Assembly (NCBI RefSeq): GCF_001730525.1
Contig: NZ_MDFN01000008.1
Span: 62,001 to 126,000, forward strand
DNA: 64,000 nucleotides
Direction of reading: 5' to 3'
From: Arcticibacter eurypsychrophilus
Lineage (GTDB): Bacteria; Bacteroidota; Bacteroidia; Sphingobacteriales; Sphingobacteriaceae
Positions 27,188-35,720 of the stretch are shown here, one piece after another (position 1 is the first letter of the stretch; each line of letters begins with the position of its first letter). Made by a program: the position numbers and the translations under genes. Under the pieces are notes generated by a model. That model had not been told where the DNA came from and did not search any database. It saw nothing but the letters and a program-made list of their open reading frames with translations.

Positions 27188-28504
27188 CTAAATAGAACTT
27201 TTGTCTCTAATATCCCTTCCTGGGAAACGAGTTACACATCGAAACCCTATAAATGATTTTGATGTGTCCTGATACTCATAAGTTCGCGTTGAATTTTGCA
27301 GGAAATAACCTATATCTTTCCATGAACCTCCTCTTACTACCTTTCGCTTCATTACCTCCGGATCATTGGCTTTTGCTTCGTAACTAAAAACCGGATTCAA
27401 ATCATGAACAAATGTAGAAGCCGACTCATCATAAGCAGACGATGTCCATTCTGCTACATTACCTGCCATATTATAAAGACCGTAATCATTAGGGAAATAA
27501 GATTTTACATTTACAGTAGTTGCCCCACCATCATCATTATAGTTTCCTCGCCCTGGCTTAAAGTTAGCCATCAAACACCCCTTTGCATTACGTATGTAGG
27601 GTCCGCCCCATGGATAATCAGTTCCAATCCGTCCACCACGAGCGGCATACTCAAATTCTGCTTCTGAAGGTAAACCATAAGGAAGACGAGGACCTCTTTT
27701 CCCATTTTCTGAGTTTCCATATAATCGAGTCCTCCAAACCGTAAAAGCCCTGGCCTGTCTCCAGGTCACTCCTACTACTGGATAATTAGCATATGAAGGA
27801 TGTGTAAAATAGCCCTCTGTTAAGGGATCATTTTGCGCATAAGCAAAGTCAGCTAACCAACTAAGAGTATCTGGATAAATAGCGACAGTGTCTCTAAAAA
27901 TAAAATCTGATCTCTTCTTTGTTCGATCACCACGATTATTTGCGGCATCTTGCAAATTCATCATGGCAAAATTATATTTCAACAAACGCACGTCAATCTC
28001 ATTCTGATCGAATATTCTATCTTCTCCCTGGTAATACATTCCCTGAAGTTTGTTTACGTTTGCTGTATTCTTTTTGTTACCCCAAATTGAAGATCCATCT
28101 CCAACTTTTCGCCAATCTATATTTTTTCGGGCCGAAGCATTCTCTGCTGGTTTGTTCGCCTGAATAAAAAATTGAGGGTCCTGTAAATAATCAGTTATAG
28201 CAATAGAATCTCTAACCCAGTTTACAAATTGATGGTATTCACTGTTTGTAATTTCAGTTTCATCCATGTAAAATGCCTGAACAGTGACTTGCTTATTTTG
28301 AGCAACTTGAGAAAATGTTATATCCTGATCTGTTTGACCCATAATAAAAGTACCAGCTGGCACATAAACCATTCCATATGGGATTTGATTTGTACTCACT
28401 TTCTTGCTCTTTACTCCTATTAATTCTCCTCCTGCTCCACCTTTACCGCAACTTGCGAAAATAACTGTGATGAGGAAAAAAGCAACAATGGAAACTTTTT
28501 TCAT
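27188..28504 (-). CDS. gldK: Type IX secretion lipoprotein GldK/PorK
   Basis: 438 residues from the ATG at 28504; an ATG five codons upstream is in frame but spoils the signal. The lipoprotein signal ends VIFASC (about Cys18). The body is a formylglycine-generating-enzyme-like (sulfatase-modifying) domain: MVYVPAGTFIMGQTDQD, DETEITNSEYHQFVNW, LPSEAEFEYAARGG, NMAGNVAEWTSSAYDE, VRGGSWKD and FIGFRCV. PorK/GldK uses this fold structurally, forming a periplasmic outer-membrane ring with GldN. It leads the gldKLMN operon. Confidence 0.96.
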   Translation of the reverse strand: MKKVSIVAFFLITVIFASCGKGGAGGELIGVKSKKVSTNQIPYGMVYVPAGTFIMGQTDQDITFSQVAQNKQVTVQAFYMDETEITNSEYHQFVNWVRDSIAITDYLQDPQFFIQANKPAENASARKNIDWRKVGDGSSIWGNKKNTANVNKLQGMYYQGEDRIFDQNEIDVRLLKYNFAMMNLQDAANNRGDRTKKRSDFIFRDTVAIYPDTLSWLADFAYAQNDPLTEGYFTHPSYANYPVVGVTWRQARAFTVWRTRLYGNSENGKRGPRLPYGLPSEAEFEYAARGGRIGTDYPWGGPYIRNAKGCLMANFKPGRGNYNDDGGATTVNVKSYFPNDYGLYNMAGNVAEWTSSAYDESASTFVHDLNPVFSYEAKANDPEVMKRKVVRGGSWKDIGYFLQNSTRTYEYQDTSKSFIGFRCVTRFPGRDIRDKSSI

Positions 28505-28634
28505 TTGTAAATGATACACTTTAAATATTAGACTAAGATATTAAAACCTTTACTAATTGAGGCCAACTGTGTAACAATTTTCTCATAAATTCTCAATTAA
28601 TACTTAAAGGAGATTACTTTAAGCATAAAAACCT

Positions 28635-29402
28635 CTATTTATTGACTATTTTCAGGTATTGTTCAATGGCCATAGTCATACTAGGGGCTGCAGGTGTAGG
28701 GGCTGGTATATCCAGAATCAAATCCCTTTCATGAATTGCTTTCTGTGTACTCACGCCGAAGGCTGCAATACGCGTATCATTTTGTACGAAAGTTGGGAAA
28801 TTTTTGTACAACGACTGAATACTTGATGGGCTAAAAAAGGCAATGACATCATAAAATACATCAGCTAAATCAGAAAGATCGCTGCAAACAGTGCGAAATA
28901 ATACGGCAGGGGTTATGTCGTACCCATTATCCTGCATAAATTTCAACATCTCTTCAGCCGCCATATCAGAACAAGGGTACAAAAATTTCTCTGACGCATT
29001 CTTTTTTAAAACCTCTGCAAGATCTGCTGCAGTTTGCTTACCAAAAAAGATTTTACGCTTTCTGTACTGTATATACTTTTGTAAATACAACGCGATGTTC
29101 TCTGAAAGACAAAAATATTTCGTTTCGGAGGGTACGTCATATCTCATCTCTTCACAAATTCTGAAAAAATGATCCGCTGCATTTCTACTGGTAAAAACGA
29201 CAGAGCTGAAGTCAGCTAAATTGATCTTTTCTTTTCGAAAATCCTTTGCTGAAACTGCATCCACGTGTATAAATGAACGAAAATCCACTTTTACGTTATA
29301 CTTTTTCGCAAGTTCATAATAAGGCGATTTTTCTGTTTCCGGTTTTGGTAAAGTCACCAAAATATTCTTAACTTTCTTTCTTCTTGAGTCTGATAACTGC
29401 AT
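28635..29402 (-). CDS. hemD: Uroporphyrinogen-III synthase
   Basis: 255 residues with the two-lobed HemD layout: LAKKYNVKVDFRSFIHVD and SSVVFTSRNAADHFFRI in one lobe, FLYPCSDMAAEEMLKFM and DVIAFFSPSSIQSLYKNF in the other, ending RIAAFGVSTQKAIHER. It cyclises hydroxymethylbilane to uroporphyrinogen III with ring D inversion in haem biosynthesis. Sequence conservation in HemD is low, but these motifs fit. Other hem genes are not nearby. The next gene upstream, for a DUF4271 protein, is 7 bases away, a pairing common in Bacteroidota. Confidence 0.9.
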   Translation of the reverse strand: MQLSDSRRKKVKNILVTLPKPETEKSPYYELAKKYNVKVDFRSFIHVDAVSAKDFRKEKINLADFSSVVFTSRNAADHFFRICEEMRYDVPSETKYFCLSENIALYLQKYIQYRKRKIFFGKQTAADLAEVLKKNASEKFLYPCSDMAAEEMLKFMQDNGYDITPAVLFRTVCSDLSDLADVFYDVIAFFSPSSIQSLYKNFPTFVQNDTRIAAFGVSTQKAIHERDLILDIPAPTPAAPSMTMAIEQYLKIVNK

Positions 29403-29409
29403 CTTTATT

Positions 29410-30348
29410 TTAGAACCTGAGAGCTTTAATTAACACTAATATTGGGCAGATTTCGAGGGCACAAAGATACAGAATTAAATATAATTTAGGGAACTTGTAA
29501 CTTGTTAAAATATTTGAAATAGCCCGGGTGAACTGAAAAAAAGCAATAAATAGAATTAAAGCTAACGACAAATAGATATAATACGGCGCAAAACGTGTAG
29601 GAGTTAAACTAAATGCAACAACAATTGGCAGAAACAATAATGCCGCACTAAAATAGCTTAAGAAAAGTATTGAAATATATTCCTTAACTAACTTTACCGA
29701 GTCAAACAGAAACCCAAGCAGTCGTAGTAATATGATTTTTAATGTAAACAACCCAATTACAATCATGGAAAGTCTTAAGAACCATTGGAAACCACTGTAT
29801 GAATAGGAGAGTTGAAAATATTTCCCACATTGATATAAAAACATACCAATAGTAAAACCAAACAGTAAATAGAGAAACACAAAAGGCCATGAATTGAAAA
29901 ATTTCTCCTCCTTATTTATCTGACCTAAAACCCGATTACTAAAAAAAGCATTTATGATGGCTGATAGTTCATTAAAAAACATGTTTCTCAAAATAGCGAA
30001 CAGAATAAGAGCCACAAATACAAATGCGATAACCCATAGTTCACCTTTTTTTCTTTGAGCTCCTTTATTATATTGCTGCTCATTTTTAATAAACTTTTTT
30101 GCCCAGCCAACAAAATCTAGATTTTTTACAGTATGAACAGCGATAAGGCTATCCTTGAAAAGATTTACTCTATTAGGGTCCGGTGCCCGGAAAGAATTTA
30201 TGTTTAATGAATTGACTGAATCAGATAATCCAGATGAATCTTGTAAAGAATACCTTTCCAGATCCGCAGAATCTACCTGAGCTTGCAGTGTAATACTATT
30301 TACAAAGAATAGAACTGAGAGAAGAATCAGGTATCTAATCGAGATCAT
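29410..30348 (-). CDS. DUF4271-family membrane protein
   Basis: 312 residues. A signal-like N-terminus and a polar region (about 25-95) are followed by several membrane helices (WVIAFVFVALILFAILRNMF, FVFLYLLFGFTIGMFLYQCG, FLRLSMIVIGLFTLKIILL, ISILFLSYFSAALLFLPIVV, YIYLSLALILFIAFFQF, LYLILYLCALEICPILVLIK). This matches the uncharacterised Bacteroidota family DUF4271, often placed directly before hemD as here. The function is unknown; a link to tetrapyrrole synthesis is suggested only by position. Confidence 0.82.
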   Translation of the reverse strand: MISIRYLILLSVLFFVNSITLQAQVDSADLERYSLQDSSGLSDSVNSLNINSFRAPDPNRVNLFKDSLIAVHTVKNLDFVGWAKKFIKNEQQYNKGAQRKKGELWVIAFVFVALILFAILRNMFFNELSAIINAFFSNRVLGQINKEEKFFNSWPFVFLYLLFGFTIGMFLYQCGKYFQLSYSYSGFQWFLRLSMIVIGLFTLKIILLRLLGFLFDSVKLVKEYISILFLSYFSAALLFLPIVVAFSLTPTRFAPYYIYLSLALILFIAFFQFTRAISNILTSYKFPKLYLILYLCALEICPILVLIKALRF

Positions 30349-30371
30349 AACTTATATATTCGCAAATGTAG

Positions 30372-30782
30372 CTATTTTGCAATCATTTTTCGAGCAGTTA
30401 CACGTACAGCATCTGCCTCCATAGTTTCAAATACCAAAATATCCTGATTAAATCTTTTAATCAAAAACCGAATACTTCTTATTCTCCCGTCTGCCATACT
30501 TTCCTGATAACTTATCGTAGGATACTCGAGTTTAAAAGTGCCATGAGAAAGCTGTTTACCGCCCCAAATCATCACCATATCCCCTTTTGAAGTAAAGGAT
30601 ATAGAAGGATCATTTGCAGAAAGCTCTTCCTCTGAAGTCGTATTCGAAGGATTTTGATTAGGATTTTCAACTTTAATATACTTCCATTCTCCGTAAAGGT
30701 CTTGCACTTGGGGTGATGAAGAACAGCCAAACGATATCAACAAGGTACAAAACACAAGTACTCGAAAAGTTTTTTCTAACAT
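30372..30782 (-). CDS. Lipocalin-like small lipoprotein
   Basis: 136 residues with a lipobox (LISFGC, Cys20). The mature part has LYGEWKYIKVENP, SFTSKGDMVMIWGGKQLSHGTFKLEYPTISY, a short beta-barrel pattern of the kind found in lipocalin-like Bacteroidota lipoproteins. No catalytic motif is present. It lies 23 bases upstream of the DUF4271 gene on the same strand and could be co-transcribed. The specific role is unknown. Confidence 0.7.
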   Translation of the reverse strand: MLEKTFRVLVFCTLLISFGCSSSPQVQDLYGEWKYIKVENPNQNPSNTTSEEELSANDPSISFTSKGDMVMIWGGKQLSHGTFKLEYPTISYQESMADGRIRSIRFLIKRFNQDILVFETMEADAVRVTARKMIAK

Positions 30783-30820
30783 ATCATACTAAATTAAACC
30801 GATAATGTGATCAAAATCTG

Positions 30821-31876
30821 CTATTCTTCTTCTTTAAAATAAACCTTATAATAATTCATAGACTTTCCATCATCAAAACCCTTTTCAATAAATTCCCTGT
30901 TTCCATGAATATATATATGAAAATTCTTATCTAACTTTAAAACACTCTTATAGTTTTTGGTCTGGCTTTTAACAGCCGCTGCTGAAATATCAAAAGAATC
31001 ACTAATCTCTGTATTAAATTCTTGTTCGTAATTGCTTTTGAACGTCTTAAATGAAGCAATTGCAGTCGTATTACCTATCACCTCCTTAGAAAATTCATCA
31101 ATATCAAAACTGTCCTTGTCTTTGAAATACTTCATTGATTTATTTAAAAGGTCAATTTTGTCAGCCTTTGTCACTTCAAACTCTGCTTCTACCGCTGATG
31201 TGATAAAACTTTTATAAACACCCAACGTGTTGAAAGTTTGATTATAACTATCATTACGAATCCCTAATTTCAAAAAATCATCCTTCCAATATACCGCTTC
31301 TGAACTTCGGTTCGTATGATCTGCCACCATCACCTTGTAGCCCAGTTCCTTTTCTGTCTTAAAAATCAGAGCTCCCTTGTCCAGCTTATTGATATCAATT
31401 CCACTTTCTTCATATTCCATCTCAAACCCACTTTGAACAGGCAATACTTTTAGATAAGTATCCTTTGTCTCTGATTTAAATATCCCGATGGCATCCAAAA
31501 GCTCGCCTTCAATTTGAACATTTTTAAACAATACAACATAAAGTTCGCCTGATTTTATCTTAGGATGGCTGGAGACGTCATACAGATACTTCGCCATTAA
31601 TTCACTATTTTCATGAAAGCATCCTGCATCATCAAAAATAGAAGTACAAAAATGAAATATCTCATTTAAATCCAGATTATCGCTTGAATGGATCAACCGA
31701 TAAACTTCGTTTATTTTTTCAAAAGGTTTTAGAAAATACTGGAGAAGGAGTTTACTTAAAAACTCATCCTCTATTTTTAGAGGTTCTTCAGATAGAACAT
31801 AAAATTCATCCTGCATCTTGTTTCCAATACGATGAATGGATAATTGCTCAAGTGAAGCTTCAAAAAAAGTGACCAT
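30821..31876 (-). CDS. Nucleoid-associated protein (NdpA/YejK family)
   Basis: 351 residues from the ATG at 31876 (MVTFFEASLEQLSIHRIGNKM), which agrees with the start of homologues. A longer in-frame start at 31936 would add 20 unrelated residues and run through a palindromic stretch. The family signature covers most of the length (LNEIFHFCTSIFDD, YVVLFKNVQIEGELLDAIGIFKSE, DGKSMNYYKVYFKEE). Family members associate with the nucleoid; their precise function is unclear. It is not obviously in an operon with the zinc-knuckle gene upstream. Confidence 0.85.
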   Translation of the reverse strand: MVTFFEASLEQLSIHRIGNKMQDEFYVLSEEPLKIEDEFLSKLLLQYFLKPFEKINEVYRLIHSSDNLDLNEIFHFCTSIFDDAGCFHENSELMAKYLYDVSSHPKIKSGELYVVLFKNVQIEGELLDAIGIFKSETKDTYLKVLPVQSGFEMEYEESGIDINKLDKGALIFKTEKELGYKVMVADHTNRSSEAVYWKDDFLKLGIRNDSYNQTFNTLGVYKSFITSAVEAEFEVTKADKIDLLNKSMKYFKDKDSFDIDEFSKEVIGNTTAIASFKTFKSNYEQEFNTEISDSFDISAAAVKSQTKNYKSVLKLDKNFHIYIHGNREFIEKGFDDGKSMNYYKVYFKEEE

Positions 31877-31919
31877 AATAATTGTAAAAGGACGAAACTT
31901 AATGAAATATTTCTTCATT

Positions 31920-31944
31920 AGTATACTTTTGATCAAAATATACT
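31920..31944. promoter_or_regulatory. Near-perfect palindrome upstream of the nucleoid-associated protein gene
   Basis: TTTTGATCAAAA (31927-31938) is flanked by AGTATA and TATACT, giving a 25-base palindrome with a single extra base. It lies 44-68 bases upstream of the preferred ATG. It may be an operator or overlap a promoter. Confidence 0.4.
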
Positions 31945-32042
31945 GGATATTTTTATTAAAACATAAGATTAATGGCCAGGATCATCCTTAAATTTTCTCC
32001 CAGCAAAGCCATATATTTAAATCAATCTTTTCTCATAAAAAA

Positions 32043-32069
32043 TGGCAACTCTCCATTAGAAAATTGCCA
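32043..32069 (-). terminator. Possible terminator after the zinc-knuckle gene
   Basis: TGGCAA (32043-32048) pairs with TTGCCA (32064-32069) around a 15-base loop. On the minus strand it is followed by TTTTTT. It lies about 97 bases past the stop of the zinc-knuckle gene. Confidence 0.4.
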
Positions 32070-32165
32070 ACAATTACCTTTCTATTACTGTTAAATACTA
32101 GTTAAATCTGTTTGCCCAAAGGCGATTATGATTCACGATATAGTCTCAACTTCAATAGACTATTT

Positions 32166-32360
32166 TTAATCAAAGAAAGCAGGTACATCTTCGTCTTCTG
32201 TCATTAAGCTATCTATACGGGTGCCACAATTCTGACATTCAAAGAAATCTTCTTGAATTCTTAACTCATCATTTAATATTTGTACGTAATTTAATGGAGA
32301 GTTACAGCAGTGGCAGGTAAATATAGATGTGCTCACTCTTGATATTTTTTCGTTAGCCAT
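32166..32360 (-). CDS. Small zinc-knuckle protein, unknown
   Basis: 64 residues. Two cysteine knuckles, Cys16-x2-Cys19 (within CHCC) and Cys42-x2-Cys45 (ECQNCG), are spaced like a zinc ribbon or rubredoxin-type site. The C-terminus is acidic (MTEDEDVPAFFD). No further domain is seen, so it may be a small metal-binding or nucleic-acid-binding adaptor. It has a clear -7 element with an FNR-like half-palindrome at the class II position, suggesting control by a Crp/Fnr-type regulator. It is monocistronic. Confidence 0.72.
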   Translation of the reverse strand: MANEKISRVSTSIFTCHCCNSPLNYVQILNDELRIQEDFFECQNCGTRIDSLMTEDEDVPAFFD

Positions 32361-32379
32361 GACTTCTGGTTTGATGCAT

Positions 32380-32387
32380 CAAAGGTA
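32380..32387 (-). promoter_or_regulatory. -7 promoter element for the zinc-knuckle gene
   Basis: TACCTTTG on the minus strand exactly fits TAnnTTTG. It lies 20 bases upstream of the ATG at 32360. No TTG is found at standard spacing, as expected of an activator-dependent promoter. Confidence 0.5.
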
Positions 32388-32409
32388 CTTTTCATTCCAC
32401 ATACGTAAA

Positions 32410-32423
32410 CTGATCAAGATCAT
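32410..32423. promoter_or_regulatory. FNR-like site upstream of the zinc-knuckle gene
   Basis: CTGATCAAGATCAT matches TTGATnnnnATCAA at 8 of 10 fixed positions. Its centre (32416.5) is 36.5 bases from the downstream end of the -7 box. The perfect site before the tolC gene (49194-49211) has exactly the same distance. Confidence 0.5.
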
Positions 32424-32580
32424 TTATCTACCTGATATTTGGCATAAAGAACATTTTAGCCATCTCAAATAATGAAATTTTTACCAACCAATGCATTATG
32501 TTAATGAATTTTTAAATATAGAGGCCATCTCATCCAAATGTCATTATCTACGCAAAAGCTATTTCTTTTAATCTGAATCC

Positions 32581-32588
32581 TATATTTG
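32581..32588 (+). promoter_or_regulatory. -7 promoter element of the tetR-efflux operon
   Basis: TATATTTG exactly fits TAnnTTTG and ends 7 bases before the tetR ATG. Transcription would start around 32593, leaving an almost leaderless mRNA. Confidence 0.5.
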
Positions 32589-32595
32589 CAACCGA

Positions 32596-33207
32596 ATGAA
32601 CGTTCAGTTAAACAGCATCACCTGTAAAAAGACAGCAATTTTTGATAGCACATTGTGCTTAATCAAAGAGCATGGCTTCCATGGCACACCGATGAGCATG
32701 ATTGCCAAAAACGCAAATGTAGCCGCCGGCACTATTTACCATTACTTTGAAAGTAAGGATGCTCTGATTAAAGCACTCTACATTTACGTCAAAGACGGTC
32801 TTGCCGACGCAATACCTTCAGACGATAACCTCCTTTCCTATAAAGAATTATTCATTCAATACTGGGTAGATCAATGCGCGTATTTTATTGCACATGAAAA
32901 TGCGCTCTACTTTCTTGAGCAATATAATACATCACCCTACAGAATCTCAAATCCGGAAATAGAAAGCAAAGTCTTTTTAACCCGAATTGTTCCTTTTTTC
33001 CAAAAGGGGATCGATTCCGGACAAATCCGTAAAATGGATTACCAGCTTCTTATGCCTGTTATTCATGGAAGCATTGTTGCTACGGCAAAATACCATTTGT
33101 TGGGTCATTACGATTTCACAAAAGAAAGACTTCAAGAAACAGCCCTAATTATCTGGGATGGTATAAAAATGCAGCAATCCACAATTACCACTCACCCAAT
33201 CATATGA
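32596..33207 (+). CDS. TetR-family regulator of the efflux operon
   Basis: 203 residues. The N-terminal DNA-binding domain has the classic TetR pattern: AIFDSTLCLIKEHGFHGTPMSMIAKNANVAAGTIYHYFESKDALIKALY. The helix-turn-helix starts close to residue 12, so the ATG at 32596 is the right start. The C-terminal helical domain should bind an unknown ligand. The gene overlaps the tolC start by 4 bases (ATGA) and leads tolC-adaptor-RND pump, so it most likely represses its own operon. A perfect 10-bp palindrome overlapping its start codon is the probable operator. Confidence 0.92.
   Translation: MNVQLNSITCKKTAIFDSTLCLIKEHGFHGTPMSMIAKNANVAAGTIYHYFESKDALIKALYIYVKDGLADAIPSDDNLLSYKELFIQYWVDQCAYFIAHENALYFLEQYNTSPYRISNPEIESKVFLTRIVPFFQKGIDSGQIRKMDYQLLMPVIHGSIVATAKYHLLGHYDFTKERLQETALIIWDGIKMQQSTITTHPII
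32597..32606. promoter_or_regulatory. Probable TetR operator overlapping the tetR start codon
   Basis: TGAACGTTCA is a perfect palindrome beginning at the second base of the tetR ATG, 9 bases after the -7 box. Sequences of this kind are common operators of AcrR-type TetR proteins. Binding here would block both RNA polymerase and the ribosome start. Confidence 0.5.
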
Positions 33208-34553
33208 AAATTAACAACCTAATCCTCCCATTAGTATTAGCTATACCCTTTATTATACCAGGGAAATTAACCGGACAAACACTTGCAGGAGATTCTACAA
33301 TCAATAACGCTACTTTGGATCAGTGTATTGAATATGCGTTAAAAAATCAACCTGCTATTAAACAAGCACTTATAGATGAAGAAATTGGCGAACGTGATAT
33401 CAAATCTGCCCTTTCCGGCTGGTTACCCCAAATAAATGGGAACGCTAATTTTAACCATAACTTTAAACAACAAGTTTCCGTATTTCCAGTAGATGGAGTA
33501 CCCACAAATGTCACTATAGGAACTAAAAACACTTCCTTAATATCAGTACAGGCTAATCAGAACATATTAAACGCTGGATTAATTCAAGCTTCTAAGACAG
33601 CCAAGTACTTTAGACAGCAGTTTAAGCAAACTACCGAGAACAATAAAATATTTACAGTTGTCGATGTTAGTAAAGCATTTTATGACATATTGACCAGTAG
33701 AGAACAATTGAACATCACTGATGAAAATATAACCCGTCTTCAAAAACAGTTAAAGGATGCTTATGCCCAGTATGAAGGAGGCCTTGTTGATAAAACAGAT
33801 TATAAACGTGCTCAAATCAGTTTAAGTAATTCCCAGGCTGATAAAAAAAGAATCTCCGAACTATTAAAATATAAGTACGCTTATCTAAAGCAACTTATCG
33901 GATATCCCGGAACAGCAAATTTTAGTATTAACGCGAATAACACTAATATGGAAAATGAAGTATTGCTGGATACCACACAACAAATTAATTACCAGAATAG
34001 AGTTGAATACAGACAGTTGACTACACAACGAGAACTGCAAAGGATCAATACGAGTTATAATAAACTAGCTTATCTTCCTACTCTTTCCGGCTTTATTAAT
34101 TACGGTGAAAACTATCTAAATGATAAAGTTCGAAATCTTTACGACACCAATTATCCGAGCTCAGTTGGTGGACTAACGCTGAGTATCCCTATTTTTCAAG
34201 GAACCAGACGTACTCAGGAAATCCGAAAAGCACAATTACAGGAAAGAAGAGCAGATTTGGATCTTGTACAAGCAAAAAATGAAATCTATAGTCAGACTGA
34301 AGCGGCCATGGCCTCCTACAAAGCAAATCTAAATGATTGGAAAACATCCCGTCAAAATGTTACCCTTTCCCAGGAAGTGTATAATACCATTAAGGTTCAA
34401 TATGATGAAGGAATTAAATCATATCTGGAACTGATGACAGCAGAAACCGATCTGCGCACCACTCAAATTAATTATCTCAATGCATTATATAGTTTACTAT
34501 CCAGTAAACTCGACGTACAACAGGCTTTAGGAACCATTACCTTTCAACAATAA
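33204..34553 (+). CDS. TolC-family outer-membrane efflux channel
   Basis: 449 residues with a signal peptide (ending KLTGQ). Two outer-membrane efflux protein repeats occur: long heptad-like helices (about 50-260 and 260-440) with TTQINYLNALYSLLSSKLDVQQALG at the C-terminus and ISIPIFQG-like LSIPIFQGTRRTQEIRKAQ, typical for TolC relatives. It forms the exit duct of a tripartite pump with the adaptor and RND protein encoded immediately downstream. The gene is translationally coupled to tetR (4-base overlap) and 6 bases from the adaptor gene. Confidence 0.94.
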   Translation: MKINNLILPLVLAIPFIIPGKLTGQTLAGDSTINNATLDQCIEYALKNQPAIKQALIDEEIGERDIKSALSGWLPQINGNANFNHNFKQQVSVFPVDGVPTNVTIGTKNTSLISVQANQNILNAGLIQASKTAKYFRQQFKQTTENNKIFTVVDVSKAFYDILTSREQLNITDENITRLQKQLKDAYAQYEGGLVDKTDYKRAQISLSNSQADKKRISELLKYKYAYLKQLIGYPGTANFSINANNTNMENEVLLDTTQQINYQNRVEYRQLTTQRELQRINTSYNKLAYLPTLSGFINYGENYLNDKVRNLYDTNYPSSVGGLTLSIPIFQGTRRTQEIRKAQLQERRADLDLVQAKNEIYSQTEAAMASYKANLNDWKTSRQNVTLSQEVYNTIKVQYDEGIKSYLELMTAETDLRTTQINYLNALYSLLSSKLDVQQALGTITFQQ

Positions 34554-34559
34554 CCCATC

Positions 34560-35693
34560 ATGTATAACAAATTAACACTTGCTTCTTTACTAATTAGTAC
34601 CGTTTTATTTACGGCCTGTGGAGGATCAGACCAAAGCAAGCAACAAGCACAGGCAGCACCACCTGCTGTCACTGTCACCACTTATACCGTTCAAAAAGAA
34701 CAAGTTAACGGTATTGACTCTTACCCGGGAACTATTGTTGCATTAAACGAAGTAGAACTTAGGGCCGAAGTAAACGGCTACATTACCGCTATCTATGTAA
34801 AAGATGGCCAAACGGTTTCAAAAGGACAAAAGCTATATGAAATAGATCGTAGCCGTTACCAGGCCGTATATAACCAGGCTAATGCACAACTTCAAATTAC
34901 AAAAGCGAACCTGACTAAATCCCAGAAAGACTCAGAAAGGTATACCAGACTTGCCGCTCAGGATGCCATCGCAAAACAGCGTGTAGATTATGCACAGGCT
35001 GATTTACAAACCGCACAAGCACAAGTTTCAGCAGCACAGGCTACTTTGGCCAACGCCGCTACCGATCTTCGCCGCTCAACTATAATTGCACCCTTATCAG
35101 GAAAAATCGGAATCACTATGATCAGAAGAGGAACATTGGTTACTGCTGGTTCTACCCTGATCAATACACTTTCTGCTCCCGATCCAATTGGAGTTGACAT
35201 CAATATCAGCGAAAGTGACATCTCTTATTTTACCGGATTACAACAAGCAAAAGAGGCAGGCTTCGACATTATTTTGTCCGATAAAACGAAATACTCATCC
35301 AGCGGAAAAGTACTTGCAGTAGATCGTGCCGTAGATGCACAAACCGGTACAATACGTGTTCGCGCCAGTTTCCCCAATAATAAAGGAAAACTTATTGCTG
35401 GTATGAACTGCACCGTTGAGGTTCCAAACAAACAATCTGGTGAACAAATTACGATCCCTTACCAAGCGGTAAGCGAGCAACTAGGCGAATTCACTGTATA
35501 TGTCGTAGGCGATAGCAATAAGGTAGCTCAACGTCAGGTTAAACTTGGTATTAAAGTAGCCGATAAAATTGTGATTCAGGAAGGACTGAAAGCAGGAGAA
35601 GTCATCGTCAGTGAAGGCACACAAAACCTCAAAGAAGGAGCCAAAGTGCAAACCGGAGCTCCGGCACAAGCAGCTACCGTTGCAAAGAAATAA
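34560..35693 (+). CDS. RND efflux periplasmic adaptor (AcrA/MexA family)
   Basis: 377 residues with a lipobox (LFTAC, Cys20). It has the adaptor layout: lipoyl-like beta domain halves (LRAEVNGYITAIYVKDGQTVSKGQKLYEID and STIIAPLSGKIGITMIRRGTLV), an alpha-hairpin between them (about 100-170, Ala/Gln/Lys-rich), a beta-barrel and a membrane-proximal domain. It links the inner-membrane RND pump to the TolC duct. It is 6 bases after tolC and 27 bases before the pump gene. Confidence 0.95.
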   Translation: MYNKLTLASLLISTVLFTACGGSDQSKQQAQAAPPAVTVTTYTVQKEQVNGIDSYPGTIVALNEVELRAEVNGYITAIYVKDGQTVSKGQKLYEIDRSRYQAVYNQANAQLQITKANLTKSQKDSERYTRLAAQDAIAKQRVDYAQADLQTAQAQVSAAQATLANAATDLRRSTIIAPLSGKIGITMIRRGTLVTAGSTLINTLSAPDPIGVDINISESDISYFTGLQQAKEAGFDIILSDKTKYSSSGKVLAVDRAVDAQTGTIRVRASFPNNKGKLIAGMNCTVEVPNKQSGEQITIPYQAVSEQLGEFTVYVVGDSNKVAQRQVKLGIKVADKIVIQEGLKAGEVIVSEGTQNLKEGAKVQTGAPAQAATVAKK

Positions 35694-35720
35694 TGTTATT
35701 ACGAAGTAGATAAAATCTAT

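Noticed and set aside
31877-31936. 20-residue N-terminal extension of the nucleoid-associated protein
   Set aside because: Homologues begin at the internal Met (MVTFFEASLEQLSIH), and the extension runs into a palindromic stretch.
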